From positions 20,057 to 84,056 of the forward strand of contig NZ_JALJRZ010000015.1 of NCBI RefSeq assembly GCF_024519435.1: a stretch of DNA of 64,000 nucleotides, in the 5' to 3' direction. Positions 8,552 through 16,632 of the stretch are shown here, in pieces. How positions within the stretch are numbered: the stretch's first letter is position 1; the number at the start of each line of letters is the position of its first letter. The notes below the pieces were generated by a model. It had not been told where the DNA came from. It ran no database searches and saw only the letters and a list, made by a program, of their open reading frames with translations. Source of the DNA: Terrabacter sp. Ter38 (lineage in GTDB: Bacteria; Actinomycetota; Actinomycetes; Actinomycetales; Dermatophilaceae). The position numbers and the translations under genes are program-made.

Positions 8552-9025
8552 GTGACCGCACGACTCGAGCCGGGCGAGCAGGCGCCTGCCTTCAGCCTCA
8601 CCGATGACACCGGCCAGACCGTCAGCCTCGCCGACTTCGCGGGCCGCAAGGTCATCGTCTACTTCTACCCGGCCGCCATGACGCCGGGCTGCACCAAGCA
8701 GGCCTGCGACTTCAGCGAGTCGCTCGACTCCCTGAAGAAGGACGGCTACGACGTGGTCGGCATCTCCAAGGACAAGCCGGCCAAGCTCGCGGCGTTCCGT
8801 GAGCGCGACCACCTCACCATCCCGCTGCTCAGCGACGAGGACCTCGCGGTCCACACGGCATACGGCGCCTGGGGCGAGAAGAAGCTCTACGGCAAGACCG
8901 TCGAGGGCGTCATCCGATCGACCTTCGTCGTCGACGAGGAGGGCACGGTCAGCCACGCGTTCTACAACGTCAAGGCGACCGGACACGTGGCCAAGCTCCG
9001 TCGCGACCTCGGCATCGCCGACTAG
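8552..9025 (+). CDS. bcp: Thioredoxin-dependent thiol peroxidase (BCP/PrxQ)
   Basis: Atypical 2-Cys peroxiredoxin reducing hydroperoxides. With the GTG start at 8552 the protein is 157 aa, the normal BCP length. An AAGGAG at 8540-8545 with 6-base spacing supports this start over the in-frame ATG at 8531. Peroxidatic Cys47 and resolving Cys52 are in PGCTKQAC, preceded by VIVYFYPAAMT. Later elements DKPAKLAAFRERDHLTIPLLSD and the GVIRSTFVVDEEG strand are typical. It is a stand-alone gene behind tRNA-Leu, followed by DUF3618 and GroES-like genes. Confidence 0.93.
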   Translation: MTARLEPGEQAPAFSLTDDTGQTVSLADFAGRKVIVYFYPAAMTPGCTKQACDFSESLDSLKKDGYDVVGISKDKPAKLAAFRERDHLTIPLLSDEDLAVHTAYGAWGEKKLYGKTVEGVIRSTFVVDEEGTVSHAFYNVKATGHVAKLRRDLGIAD

Positions 9026-9055
9026 AGTCGCAACCGTCCCCCGAAAGGAAGCCAG

Positions 9056-9307
9056 ATGAGCGACACCGCACGGATCGAGCAGGACATCCAGACCGCCCGC
9101 GCGCGCCTCGAGGGCACCGTCAACGAGCTGGCCTACCGGGCCCAGCCGCAGGTCATCGCCCAGCGTCAGGTGCAGGGCCTGCGGCTGCGCCTCGCCGCGG
9201 CCACCCACACCGAGGACGGTGAGCTGCGTATCGAGCGCATCGGCGCCGTCGTGGCGGCAGCCGTCGTCGTGGTGGTGGCCATCGGCTTGCTGCGTCGCCG
9301 GCGCTGA
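9056..9307 (+). CDS. DUF3618 small membrane protein
   Basis: An 83-aa protein with the DUF3618 start (IEQDIQTARARLEGTVNELAYRAQP), a charged middle and one C-terminal membrane helix (about residues 62-78) ending in Arg-rich residues. A good AAAGGAAG precedes ATG 9056. Proteins of this family occur in actinobacterial envelopes but their function is unknown. The topology suggests an N-terminal cytoplasmic coiled segment. Confidence 0.8.
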   Translation: MSDTARIEQDIQTARARLEGTVNELAYRAQPQVIAQRQVQGLRLRLAAATHTEDGELRIERIGAVVAAAVVVVVAIGLLRRRR

Positions 9308-9329
9308 GCCGAACGGCCCACCCACTCCC

Positions 9330-9671
9330 GTGGCCAAGAAGGATGCCGTCGGCGCGGCGGACCGACTGCCCGTCCGGATGCTGCACGACCGCGTTCTCGT
9401 CTCCCTCGAGTACGAGGGCGAGCGGCGCTCCGGCGGCGGCATCCTCATCCCCGCGACGGCGTCGGTGGGCAAGCGCCTCGCGTGGGGCGCGGTCGTGGCC
9501 ACCGGCGCCAACGTGCGCCAGGTCGAGCTGGGCGACCGCGTCCTCTTCGACCCGGAGGACCGCGGCGAGGTCGAGCTGCACGGCAGGGACTACGTCCTGC
9601 TCCGCGAGCGCGACATCCATGCCGTCGCGGCGCGTCGCGTCGAGGACGGCCAGACCGGCCTGTACCTCTGA
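9330..9671 (+). CDS. GroES/Cpn10-family co-chaperone-like protein
   Basis: A 113-aa protein with a Cpn10-like fold: VRMLHDRVLVSLEYEGERRSGGGILIPATA matches the GroES start and mobile-loop region, followed by VVATGANVRQVELGDRVLFDP and a C-terminal VEDGQTGLYL. It has a 20-residue N-terminal extension and is not next to groEL, so it is an accessory GroES paralogue rather than the housekeeping one. The start is GTG at 9330. Partner and function are unproven. Confidence 0.75.
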   Translation: MAKKDAVGAADRLPVRMLHDRVLVSLEYEGERRSGGGILIPATASVGKRLAWGAVVATGANVRQVELGDRVLFDPEDRGEVELHGRDYVLLRERDIHAVAARRVEDGQTGLYL

Positions 9672-9694
9672 GGCTCGGCCCGGTCCGTCGGGCG

Positions 9695-10501
9695 TCAGTC
9701 GGGCCGCAGCCCGAGCTTGCGCAGCAGTCCCGGACCTGGCCACACCGGCTTGCTCGGCAGCGGCCACTTCTTCGGGTCCTTCTGGTTGAGCAGGACGTAC
9801 TTGTCGAAGCAGACCAGCTGCGACACCGGCCCGTAGAGATCGGAGGCCTCGGACATCCACGCCTTCTGGTGGGAGGCGCGGTAGTCGGCGGGCATCGAGT
9901 CCCACAGCGCCTTGTTGAAGCGCCGGACCGAGGGGTTGCGCTTGCCCGGCCGGATCGCCTCGTCGTCGATGGCGACACCACCACCGGCCAGCGCGGTCTG
10001 GCCCCCGCCGAGCCCGGGGATCGGGGTGCCCGCGAAGTCGGCCGACCAGCCTCGGTAGGTGATGCCCCAGGCCTTCGTGATCACGTCGATGTCGACCTCG
10101 CCGACCTTGCCCTTGGCGGGCCAGTCCGTCGAACGGACCCGGCCCGCGCCGACGGACAGGGCGATGTGGCCGTGCTTGCCGCCCGCCCAGTAGACGGGGG
10201 CGCCCGCAGGGGCGTCGGTGCCGCCGCGGCGCTGCGCCGCGCGTGCCCAGGCGGCGTTGGCGTCGGCCAGTCCGAAGGTGTGCGGAGCGGCGATGCAGTT
10301 CCACACGAAGTTGCAGCACATCCCGACGGGAAGGTACGTCGTGAAGGCACGCGCCTTGCCGACGCTCGCTCCCGGACCGCGCACCGTGACGTCGCGGTCG
10401 CCCCCGCCCGGGGGTGGCGGCTCCTCGATCCACGGCAGGTCCGGCGTGACCTCCCGCTCGCCCTGGTCGCCTCGGTCCAGCTCGTCGTCCCAGCCGCTCA
10501 T
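9695..10501 (-). CDS. Putative CHAP/NlpC-P60-like cell-wall hydrolase domain protein
   Basis: A 268-aa soluble protein without a visible signal peptide. After a Pro/Gly-rich N-terminus (residues 1-50), a domain from about residue 58 (GMCCNFVWNC) through GAPVYWAGGKHGHIALSVGAGRVRSTD to WGITYRGWSADFAG looks like papain-fold peptidases of actinobacteria and their phages. The candidate nucleophile is a Cys in CCNFVWNC and the candidate His is in GKHGHIAL. The C-terminal ~100 residues (RRFNKALWDSMPADYRASHQKAW) are of unknown role. It is convergent with the GroES-like gene. The enzymatic call is inference from motif style. Confidence 0.45.
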   Translation of the reverse strand: MSGWDDELDRGDQGEREVTPDLPWIEEPPPPGGGDRDVTVRGPGASVGKARAFTTYLPVGMCCNFVWNCIAAPHTFGLADANAAWARAAQRRGGTDAPAGAPVYWAGGKHGHIALSVGAGRVRSTDWPAKGKVGEVDIDVITKAWGITYRGWSADFAGTPIPGLGGGQTALAGGGVAIDDEAIRPGKRNPSVRRFNKALWDSMPADYRASHQKAWMSEASDLYGPVSQLVCFDKYVLLNQKDPKKWPLPSKPVWPGPGLLRKLGLRPD

Positions 10502-10613
10502 CGCATCTCCCCTCGAGCCGGCGACGCGTCACCCGCGCCCCGGATGGAACCTCCATCGTCCAAGGGAGGCGCGGCGCTGTCAGCCTGATACGCGAATCAA
10601 CGGGTACACAGGG

Positions 10614-10649
10614 AAGACCCCCGTCCGGATCGCTCCGAACGGGGGTCTT
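10614..10649 (-). terminator. Hairpin terminator downstream of tRNA-Lys
   Basis: Sixteen-base arms (10614-10629 and 10634-10649) pair with one mismatch around a TCGC loop, starting 5 bases beyond the 3' end of the minus-strand tRNA. Confidence 0.75.
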
Positions 10650-10653
10650 GACG

Positions 10654-10726
10654 TGCGCCGCCAGGGACTCGAACCCCGAACCCAGTGATTAAGAGTCACT
10701 TGCTCTGCCAATTGAGCTAGCGGCGC
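10654..10726 (-). tRNA. tRNA-Lys (anticodon CUU)
   Basis: Acceptor GCGCCGC/GCGGCGC pairs perfectly; D-arm AGCTCAATTGGCAGAGC; anticodon stem AGTGA/TCACT with loop CTCTTAA gives anticodon CUU; T-arm GGTTCGAGTCC. CCA is not encoded. Length 73 bases, minus strand. Confidence 0.95.
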
Positions 10727-10852
10727 AACGAGGGGAAACGTTAGCAGCCGTCCCGGGCCGGGACAAAATCGGTCGGCCCGGGGTGTCCCGAGCCCCGCGT
10801 CAGGACCCCGGCAGGGGCCGGGCGCCCCGGTGCTGCGGGCGGATTCGCGTGA

Positions 10853-10963
10853 CTACGGGGTCGCGCTGGCCGTCGAGATGAGTGACAGCGCGAGGCTGAC
10901 GACGATGACGCCGATGATGACACCGACCGTGATCCGCTGGGCCTTCTTGTTCCCCATGAGCAT
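10853..10963 (-). CDS. 36-residue single-pass membrane peptide
   Basis: A very short open frame, MLMGNKKAQRITVGVIIG and on to STASATP. It has a basic N-terminus (Lys-Lys, Arg) and one hydrophobic helix from about residue 11 to 28, then a short polar tail. The second ATG at 10957 would give 34 aa and has a G-rich region upstream. Similar tiny basic-plus-one-helix proteins are widespread in Actinobacteria, and the size and layout recall Prli42 of Firmicutes; that comparison is only by architecture. It lies alone between tRNA-Lys and the YbdK-like ligase. The open frame and hydrophobicity are seen directly; the function is unknown. Confidence 0.6.
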   Translation of the reverse strand: MLMGNKKAQRITVGVIIGVIVVSLALSLISTASATP

Positions 10964-11053
10964 GACCCCATTGTGCGGTATGCCGCCCGGCGGGCGACCG
11001 CGTGTCCCTGTGGCCCCGCTCGGGGGAGTCGGGTCAGCCCGACGGTGGTGGTG

Positions 11054-12226
11054 TCACCGGCCGTCGGAGACGAGCATGGCGCGCACGGCGGCCCGCAGGT
11101 CGCCGGTGCCGTCGCCGGTGACGGCCGCGCGCATCCGCTGGTAACCGGCCCCGTCGCGCAGGATGTCCTCGACCCCAGCGAGCTCACGCGTGCAGCCGAG
11201 GCGCCGCGCGGCGGGCTGGAGCTGTTCGAGGAGGTCGTGGATGTCGTCGACGACGTGGACCTCGGTGTTGTCGGCGTCGCGGATGATGATCGCGTCGAGC
11301 CCGTAGCGGGCCGCCCGCCACTTGTTCTCCTGCACGTGCCACGGCGGCAGCGGGCGGGCGAGGACGCCCTCGTCGAGCTGGTGCTCGAGGTGGGCGACGA
11401 GACAGTGGATGAGGGCGGCGACGGCAGCCACGTCCTGCGGGCGCGAGAAGCCGTCGCAGGCCCGGACCTCGATGGTGCCGAGGCGCAGCGACGGCCGGAC
11501 GTCCCAGCGCAGCTCGCTCGCGTCGGTGACGACCCCGGTCGTGAAGACGTCGTGGAGGTAGGCGCGGTACTGGGCCCACGTCTCGAACTGGAAGGGCAGG
11601 CCGGCCGTGGGCAGCTGCTGGAAGAGCATCGTGCGGTTGCTCGCGTAGCCGGTGTCGGCCCCCGAGCCGTAGGGGGATGACGCCGAGAGGGCCGTGAGGT
11701 GGGGGTGGTAGGTCAACAGGGCGTTGACGAGGGGCCACACCTTCGCGGCGGACCGGACGCCGACGTGCACGTGGACCCCGAAGATCACCATCTGCCGACC
11801 CCACCACTGGGTGCGGTCGATGAGGGTGGCGTAACGCTGGCCCTCGGTGACCTGCTGGTCCTCCCACCGGGCGAACGGATGCGCCCCGCCGCCGTAGAGC
11901 AGGACGTCGAGCTCCGAGGCCGCGCGCTGGACGCGCCCGAGGCCGTCGGCGAGGTCCGCGGCCGCCTCCTCGGCGTTCGCGCAGATGCCGGTGACGATCT
12001 CGACGGTGTTGCGCAGCAGCTCCTGCGTCACGGTCGACCGGGACTTCGTCGGCCTGGCGTGACCGGTGTCCTCGGGTCCGTTGGCGAGGCCGAGCAGCTC
12101 CACGGCACGCGAGGTGAGGTCGAGCGTGGCCGGGTCGAGCAGACCGATCTCCCACTCGACGCCCAGGGTCTGACCGGCAGATGGTGAGAACCGCGCGTCC
12201 ACCGAGGGCGCGCTGGAGTCGTTCAT
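11054..12226 (-). CDS. Carboxylate-amine ligase, YbdK/GCS2 family
   Basis: ATP-dependent ligase of the glutamate-cysteine ligase 2 family, 390 aa. The family shows as TLGVEWEIGLLDP near residue 20, GGGAHPFARWEDQQVTEGQRY around residue 110, FGVHVHVGV near 150 and the C-terminal ENKWRAARYGLDA stretch. YbdK-type proteins have weak gamma-glutamylcysteine synthetase activity; the physiological product in a mycothiol-using organism is not established. The start is ATG 12226. The gene is transcribed alone on the minus strand, downstream of orn and tRNA-His. Confidence 0.88.
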   Translation of the reverse strand: MNDSSAPSVDARFSPSAGQTLGVEWEIGLLDPATLDLTSRAVELLGLANGPEDTGHARPTKSRSTVTQELLRNTVEIVTGICANAEEAAADLADGLGRVQRAASELDVLLYGGGAHPFARWEDQQVTEGQRYATLIDRTQWWGRQMVIFGVHVHVGVRSAAKVWPLVNALLTYHPHLTALSASSPYGSGADTGYASNRTMLFQQLPTAGLPFQFETWAQYRAYLHDVFTTGVVTDASELRWDVRPSLRLGTIEVRACDGFSRPQDVAAVAALIHCLVAHLEHQLDEGVLARPLPPWHVQENKWRAARYGLDAIIIRDADNTEVHVVDDIHDLLEQLQPAARRLGCTRELAGVEDILRDGAGYQRMRAAVTGDGTGDLRAAVRAMLVSDGR

Positions 12227-12356
12227 GGGGTCACCTCGGGGTCGTCGGGGAAGCGACCGCAGAGCAGCGTTGCGGGCTGCGGGCCGGTGTGAGCGGCTGG
12301 CACGAGCCTAGTCGCGCCGGACTGCCTCGGTTCGGGACCGGCGCCAGATGCAGCGC

Positions 12357-12409
12357 GGCCCGGCTCCACGCGGGAGCCGGGCCATGCGTTCGTCCTGACG
12401 ACCAGGACG
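12357..12409 (-). terminator. Tandem hairpins downstream of tRNA-His
   Basis: Two perfect stems follow the minus-strand tRNA: a 7-bp stem (12391-12397 with 12403-12409) directly at its 3' end, then an 11-bp stem (12357-12367 with 12373-12383, loop ACGCG). Either could end transcription before the YbdK-like gene. The rest of the 12227-12644 interval outside the tRNA shows no gene. Confidence 0.6.
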
Positions 12410-12410
12410 G

Positions 12411-12487
12411 TGGGGTGAGTGACGGGACTTGAACCCGCGGCCACCTGGACCACAACCAGGTGCTCTACCAGCTGAGCTACACCCACC
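12411..12487 (-). tRNA. tRNA-His (anticodon GUG)
   Basis: Anticodon stem CCTGG/CCAGG with loop TTGTGGT gives GUG. The extra G(-1) at 12487 opposite discriminator C73 is present, the hallmark of tRNA-His. CCA is encoded (12411-12413). Acceptor GTGGGTG pairs with CACTCAC, including one G-U. Confidence 0.95.
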
Positions 12488-12644
12488 ATGCACAACACGA
12501 GCCGGGCCCGAGGGCTCGGCGCCGTGTCACGGCGTCGACAATGCTACAGGCTCTCGTGAGGTGCTCGTGACCACCCCACCGACCACCCCACCGACGGCAC
12601 GGGTGACGGCATACGCCATCGCCCGAAGGGCTGCGTCGGAGCGC

Positions 12645-13268
12645 TCAGTGCTCGATGACGTGAGGTGACGCGAGCGCCTTGGCGGTGGCACTGTCGGGGC
12701 CGGGTTGCGGCACGAAGACCGCCTGGCGGTAGTAGCGCAGCTCGGCGATCGACTCGCGGATGTCGGCGAGCGCCCGGTGCCCGCCCGACTTCTTGGGGGC
12801 GTTGAAGTAGACGCGGGGGTACCACCGACGGGAGAGCTCCTTGATCGAGCTGACGTCGATGATGCGGTAGTGCAGGTAGGACTCGAGCACCGGCATGTCG
12901 CGCGACAGGAAGCCGCGGTCGGTGGCCACGGTGTTGCCGCCGAGCGGGGCCTTGCGCGGCTCGGGGACGAAGGTGCGGACGTAGTCGAGGACGATGTGCT
13001 CGGCCTCCTTGAGCGTCACCCCGGAGTCCAGCTCGGTGATGAGACCCGAGCTGGTGTGCATGTCGCGGACGAAGTCGTCCATCTGCTCGAGGGCCTCGTC
13101 CGGCGGCTTGACGACGACGTCGATGCCGTCGCCGAGCTGGTTGAGCTCGAAGTCCGTGACGAGGGCGGCCACTTCCACGAGGGCGTCGGACTTCAGGGAC
13201 AGGCCCGTCATCTCGCAGTCGATCCAGATGATCCGGTCGGCGATGGCTCGGTGGTTGGTGTCGCTCAC
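12645..13268 (-). CDS. orn: Oligoribonuclease
   Basis: 3'-5' exoribonuclease of the DEDDh family that degrades 2-5-mer RNAs and pGpG to mononucleotides. The 207-aa protein (start GTG 13268, [23 protein letters not shown]) shows Exo I IDCEMTGL, Exo [13 protein letters not shown] and Exo [16 protein letters not shown]. The upstream in-frame ATG at 13325 would add residues outside the family. It is followed on the same strand by tRNA-His, a neighbour pair common in actinobacteria, and is divergent from prsW. Confidence 0.94.
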   Translation of the reverse strand: MSDTNHRAIADRIIWIDCEMTGLSLKSDALVEVAALVTDFELNQLGDGIDVVVKPPDEALEQMDDFVRDMHTSSGLITELDSGVTLKEAEHIVLDYVRTFVPEPRKAPLGGNTVATDRGFLSRDMPVLESYLHYRIIDVSSIKELSRRWYPRVYFNAPKKSGGHRALADIRESIAELRYYRQAVFVPQPGPDSATAKALASPHVIEH

Positions 13269-13337
13269 CGGTCCACCATAGAGGCTGAGGGCGACGAGCC
13301 CCGCTCGGCGGCCACAGCGCTGCACTAGCCTGCCCTC

Positions 13338-14528
13338 ATGACCTCAGGGGACGTGACGACACAGGGGACCGGCGCGAGCCCGGGCGGGCAGGCGCCGCAA
13401 TGGAGCCCGGCGCACAACCCGACCCGGCGACCGATGTTGCGCACCGCGCTCGCCATCGGCGTCGCGGCGTCGCTCTTCCTCCTCTGCCTGCTCATCCTGC
13501 TCGGCATCCTCGGCGAGCGGCTCACGACCCAGACGATCGTGACCTCGGCGCTCATGGCGATCATCCCGGTGCTCATCATCGTGCCGACCTTCCTCTGGCT
13601 CGACCGCTACGAGGCGGAGCCGGCGCGCTACATCGTCTTCGCCTTCCTCTGGGGGGCGCTCGTCGCCGTCGTCGGTGCCTTCTTCCTCAACACCTTCGGC
13701 CTCAAGATGCTCGTCGAGGCGCGCTGGACCGACCCGCTCGAGACGGGTGCCGTCTACCTCGCGCCCATCACCGAGGAGACGCTCAAGGGCCTGGGCATCC
13801 TGCTCATCTACCTGTTCCGTCGGCGCGAGTTCGACGGGATCATCGACGGCATCGTCTACGCCGGGCTCATCGGGGCGGGCTTCGCCTTCAGCGAGAACAT
13901 CCTCTACCTCGGGCAGGCCTACAACGAGTACGGGGGTGAGGGCCTGACGTCGACCTTCCTCGTCCGTGGACTCATGGGTCCGTTCGGTCACCCGCTCTTC
14001 ACGTCGCTGACGGGCATCGGGATCGGCATCGCCGTGTCCGCCCGGCGTCCGGCGGTGCGCGTCCTCTCGATCCTCGCCGGGTGGATCTGCGCCATGCTGC
14101 TCCACGGCCTCTGGAACCTCTCGGCGCTCGCCGGGATGGACGGCTTCTTCGCCGCATACGTCTCCTACCAGGTGCCGCTCTTCCTCGCCTTCATCGGCTT
14201 CCTCCTCTGGCTGCGTCGCCGGGAGGGCCGGCTCATCGGTCGCTACCTCTCCCCGTACGCCGACGCAGGCTGGCTCACCCACGCGGAGGTCACGATGCTC
14301 TCGCACCTGCGGCTGCGTCGTGCGGCGCGTGCCTGGGCCCGACAGAACGGCGGTCGCCCTGCGAAGCGGTCGATGGACGCCTTCCAGGACAGCGCGAGCG
14401 ACCTGGCGCTGCTGCGCTCGCGGCTCGTCCACGGCACCGCGGAGGAGGGCGCGTCGGAACGCGAGATGGTGCTGCTCGAGGCGATCACGTCGCACCGTCG
14501 GGACTTCGTCGGCTCGCCCGTGACCTGA
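13338..14528 (+). CDS. PrsW-family intramembrane metalloprotease-like protein
   Basis: A 396-aa polytopic membrane protein with about 8 hydrophobic helices between residues 35 and 295, then a cytoplasmic tail. The PrsW hallmarks are present: the EExxK motif in [21 protein letters not shown] with the conserved Glu, [10 protein letters not shown] and LLHGLWN. In Bacillus, PrsW cleaves the anti-sigma factor RsiW; the target here is unknown and no sigma/anti-sigma pair is nearby. The C-terminal ~100 residues are basic and probably regulatory. Confidence 0.87.
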   Translation: MTSGDVTTQGTGASPGGQAPQWSPAHNPTRRPMLRTALAIGVAASLFLLCLLILLGILGERLTTQTIVTSALMAIIPVLIIVPTFLWLDRYEAEPARYIVFAFLWGALVAVVGAFFLNTFGLKMLVEARWTDPLETGAVYLAPITEETLKGLGILLIYLFRRREFDGIIDGIVYAGLIGAGFAFSENILYLGQAYNEYGGEGLTSTFLVRGLMGPFGHPLFTSLTGIGIGIAVSARRPAVRVLSILAGWICAMLLHGLWNLSALAGMDGFFAAYVSYQVPLFLAFIGFLLWLRRREGRLIGRYLSPYADAGWLTHAEVTMLSHLRLRRAARAWARQNGGRPAKRSMDAFQDSASDLALLRSRLVHGTAEEGASEREMVLLEAITSHRRDFVGSPVT

Positions 14529-14584
14529 GCGGGCGTGCCCTCCCGCGGTGCCTATCATTGGACGGCGCCCGGATCGGGCGACCC

Positions 14585-14657
14585 GCCCCTGTAGCTCAGC
14601 GGATAGAGCAAGAGCCTTCTAATCTCTTGGTCGCAGGTTCGAGTCCTGCCGGGGGCA
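14585..14657 (+). tRNA. tRNA-Arg (anticodon UCU)
   Basis: Acceptor GCCCCTG pairs with CGGGGGC (one G-U), D-arm GCTCAGCGGATAGAGC, anticodon loop CTTCTAA gives UCU, T-arm GCAGGTTCGAGTCCTGC. The 3' end reads ACC then G, so CCA is only partly encoded. Confidence 0.94.
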
Positions 14658-14664
14658 CCGTGCC

Positions 14665-14694
14665 GGAGCCTGCCGGAATATCCGGGCGGGCTCC
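14665..14694 (+). terminator. Hairpin downstream of tRNA-Arg
   Basis: GGAGCCTGCCGGA pairs with TCCGGGCGGGCTCC with one G-U and one bulge around an AATA loop. It starts 8 bases after the tRNA. Confidence 0.6.
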
Positions 14695-14789
14695 CTCGGC
14701 GGCTGCGATGCTGGGAGGCGTCAGCCGGCGTGTGAGGATCGCACCGCCCCCGGGGCCGCCCACGCGCCTGACGGGAGGGTGGCGCGCTC

Positions 14790-16499
14790 ATGTCGAATCG
14801 AACCCCTGGAGTCGGCAGGGTCCCCATCATCAGCTGGCTGCGCTCGTACGACCGCAGCTGGCTCAGGGGAGACCTCATCGCAGGCGTCACCGTGCTCGCG
14901 CTCGTCGTCCCGAAGAACCTCGGCTATGCCGGCATCGCAGGGATCCCGGTGCAGAACGGCCTCTACGCGGCAGCCGCCGGGGCGATCCTCTACGCGGTCT
15001 TCGGGACGAGCCGGCAGATCTCGGTCGGGCCCAGCTCGGGACTCGCGGCCGTCGCGGCGAGCGCCGTCCTGGCGGCCGGCATCGCCGACGAGAAGGCCGT
15101 CGCGTCGTTCGTCGCGGGGATCACCCTCGCGTCCGGGATCCTCTACCTGCTCGTCGCGGTGCTGAAGATGGGGTGGATCGCCCAGTTCCTGTCCCGTGCC
15201 GTCGTCACCGGTTTCCTCTTCGGGGCCGCGATCGACGTCGTCATCGGCGAGCTGCCCAAGCTCACCGGCACGAAGGTGTCCGGGAGCAACCCGCTCCAGG
15301 AGCTGCGGTCGTGGTTCACGACGCTCGGCGACGCGCACGGCACGACCGTGGTGGTGGGCCTCGTCTCGCTGGCCGTCGTCTTCGGTCTGCGCGTCGTCGC
15401 GCCGAAGGTCCCGGGTGCGCTCGTTCTCGTGGTGGGAGGTCTGCTCGCCTCGTGGCTGCTGGGTCTCGGTGACCACGGCGTCGCGCTCGTCGGAGACGTG
15501 CCGAGAGGTCTGCCGACGGTCGTCCTGCCCGACCTGCAGCTGATGTGGGACCACGTCGGGGTCGGGGCCGTGGCGGCCTTCGCCCTGGTGCTGATCGGCT
15601 TCTCGCAGACGGCCGGCGACGCCCGCGCTTTCGCCGCCAAGCACCGCTACCAGATCGACATCGACCAGGAGTCGGTCGCGCAGGGTTTCGCCAACGCCGG
15701 CTCGGGAGTCCTTCAGGGGATGCCCGTCTCGACCAGCCTGTCCGCGAGCTCGCTCAACGACCACTCCGGGGCCAAGTCGGGCCTGGCCTCGCTCACCACG
15801 GGATTCGCCGTCCTCCTGACGCTGCTGCTCCTCGCGCCGCTCTTCTCCGACCTGCCCAAGCCCGTGCTGGCCGCCATCATCATCGAAGCCGTCGTCATGG
15901 GGATGATGGATCTCCCGGAGATGCGACGCCTCTTGCGCGTCAAGCGTTTCGACTTCGCCGTGGCCGTGGCGGCGCTGCTCGGCGCGCTCGTCTTCGGCGT
16001 GCTGGCCGGCGTCATCATCGGGGTGGCGCTGTCGATCTTCTGGCTCATCAAGGTCTCCACCCGGCCGTACATCCCGACGCTCGCCCGCGAGCCGGGCACT
16101 GATGTCTACCGCGACCTCGCCGACCACCCCGACGGTGAGACGGTCCCCGGCATCGTGGTGATCCGGATGGACGGCGGACTGTTCTTCGCCACGTCGGACG
16201 CCCTCGAGGACCGCGTCCGCGAGGTCATCCACGAGGACCCGGCTGTCAAGGGAATCGTGCTGGACTGTGGCGGCATCGACTTCGTCGACTCCCAGGGGTC
16301 GGCCAAGATGGCTGACGTGCTCCACCTCGCGGAGGACTCCGGGGTCGTCCTGCGGCTCGCCAGGCTCAAGGCGGCGGTGCGGACGACGCTCGAGCTCGAC
16401 GGCTTCATGGAGCGTCTCGGTGCCGACCACGTCCACGGCAACATCGCCCGGGCCGTGGCGGCCGAGCGCCGGGAACGGGCCGGTCGGCCGGACGAGTGA
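14790..16499 (+). CDS. SulP-family anion transporter with STAS domain
   Basis: A 569-aa secondary transporter. The SulP signature region DLIAGVTVLALVVPKNLGYAGIAGIPVQNGLYA occupies residues 28-62, and some 12 hydrophobic helices run to about residue 425. A cytoplasmic STAS domain follows (about residues 445-560, with GIVLDCGGIDFVDSQGSAKM around its phospho-site-like loop). Substrate could be sulfate, bicarbonate or a dicarboxylate. There is no partner gene such as a carbonic anhydrase alongside. A GGGAGGGTGG upstream supports ATG 14790. Confidence 0.9.
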   Translation: MSNRTPGVGRVPIISWLRSYDRSWLRGDLIAGVTVLALVVPKNLGYAGIAGIPVQNGLYAAAAGAILYAVFGTSRQISVGPSSGLAAVAASAVLAAGIADEKAVASFVAGITLASGILYLLVAVLKMGWIAQFLSRAVVTGFLFGAAIDVVIGELPKLTGTKVSGSNPLQELRSWFTTLGDAHGTTVVVGLVSLAVVFGLRVVAPKVPGALVLVVGGLLASWLLGLGDHGVALVGDVPRGLPTVVLPDLQLMWDHVGVGAVAAFALVLIGFSQTAGDARAFAAKHRYQIDIDQESVAQGFANAGSGVLQGMPVSTSLSASSLNDHSGAKSGLASLTTGFAVLLTLLLLAPLFSDLPKPVLAAIIIEAVVMGMMDLPEMRRLLRVKRFDFAVAVAALLGALVFGVLAGVIIGVALSIFWLIKVSTRPYIPTLAREPGTDVYRDLADHPDGETVPGIVVIRMDGGLFFATSDALEDRVREVIHEDPAVKGIVLDCGGIDFVDSQGSAKMADVLHLAEDSGVVLRLARLKAAVRTTLELDGFMERLGADHVHGNIARAVAAERRERAGRPDE

Positions 16500-16508
16500 G
16501 TGGTCGGA

Positions 16509-16527
16509 CGCCCGTCTCCATCGGGCG
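16509..16527 (+). terminator. Small hairpin after the SulP gene
   Basis: CGCCCG at 16509-16514 pairs with CGGGCG at 16522-16527 around a 7-base loop, 10 bases beyond the stop. The rest of 16500-16632 has no gene and presumably holds the GTPase promoter. Confidence 0.35.
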
Positions 16528-16632
16528 GATCCGGTGCCTGCCTGGCACTCTCAGGTCACGACTCGGGGTATGTCGTAGGGGCGCGCCGCCTTTCAGTTTG
16601 GTTGTGCCAGTGCGACACGGAAGGATACGGGC

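Noticed and set aside
14721..16436. 571-aa minus-strand frame under the SulP gene
   Set aside because: Asp/His/Arg-rich with no domain; SulP and STAS motifs are intact on the plus strand.
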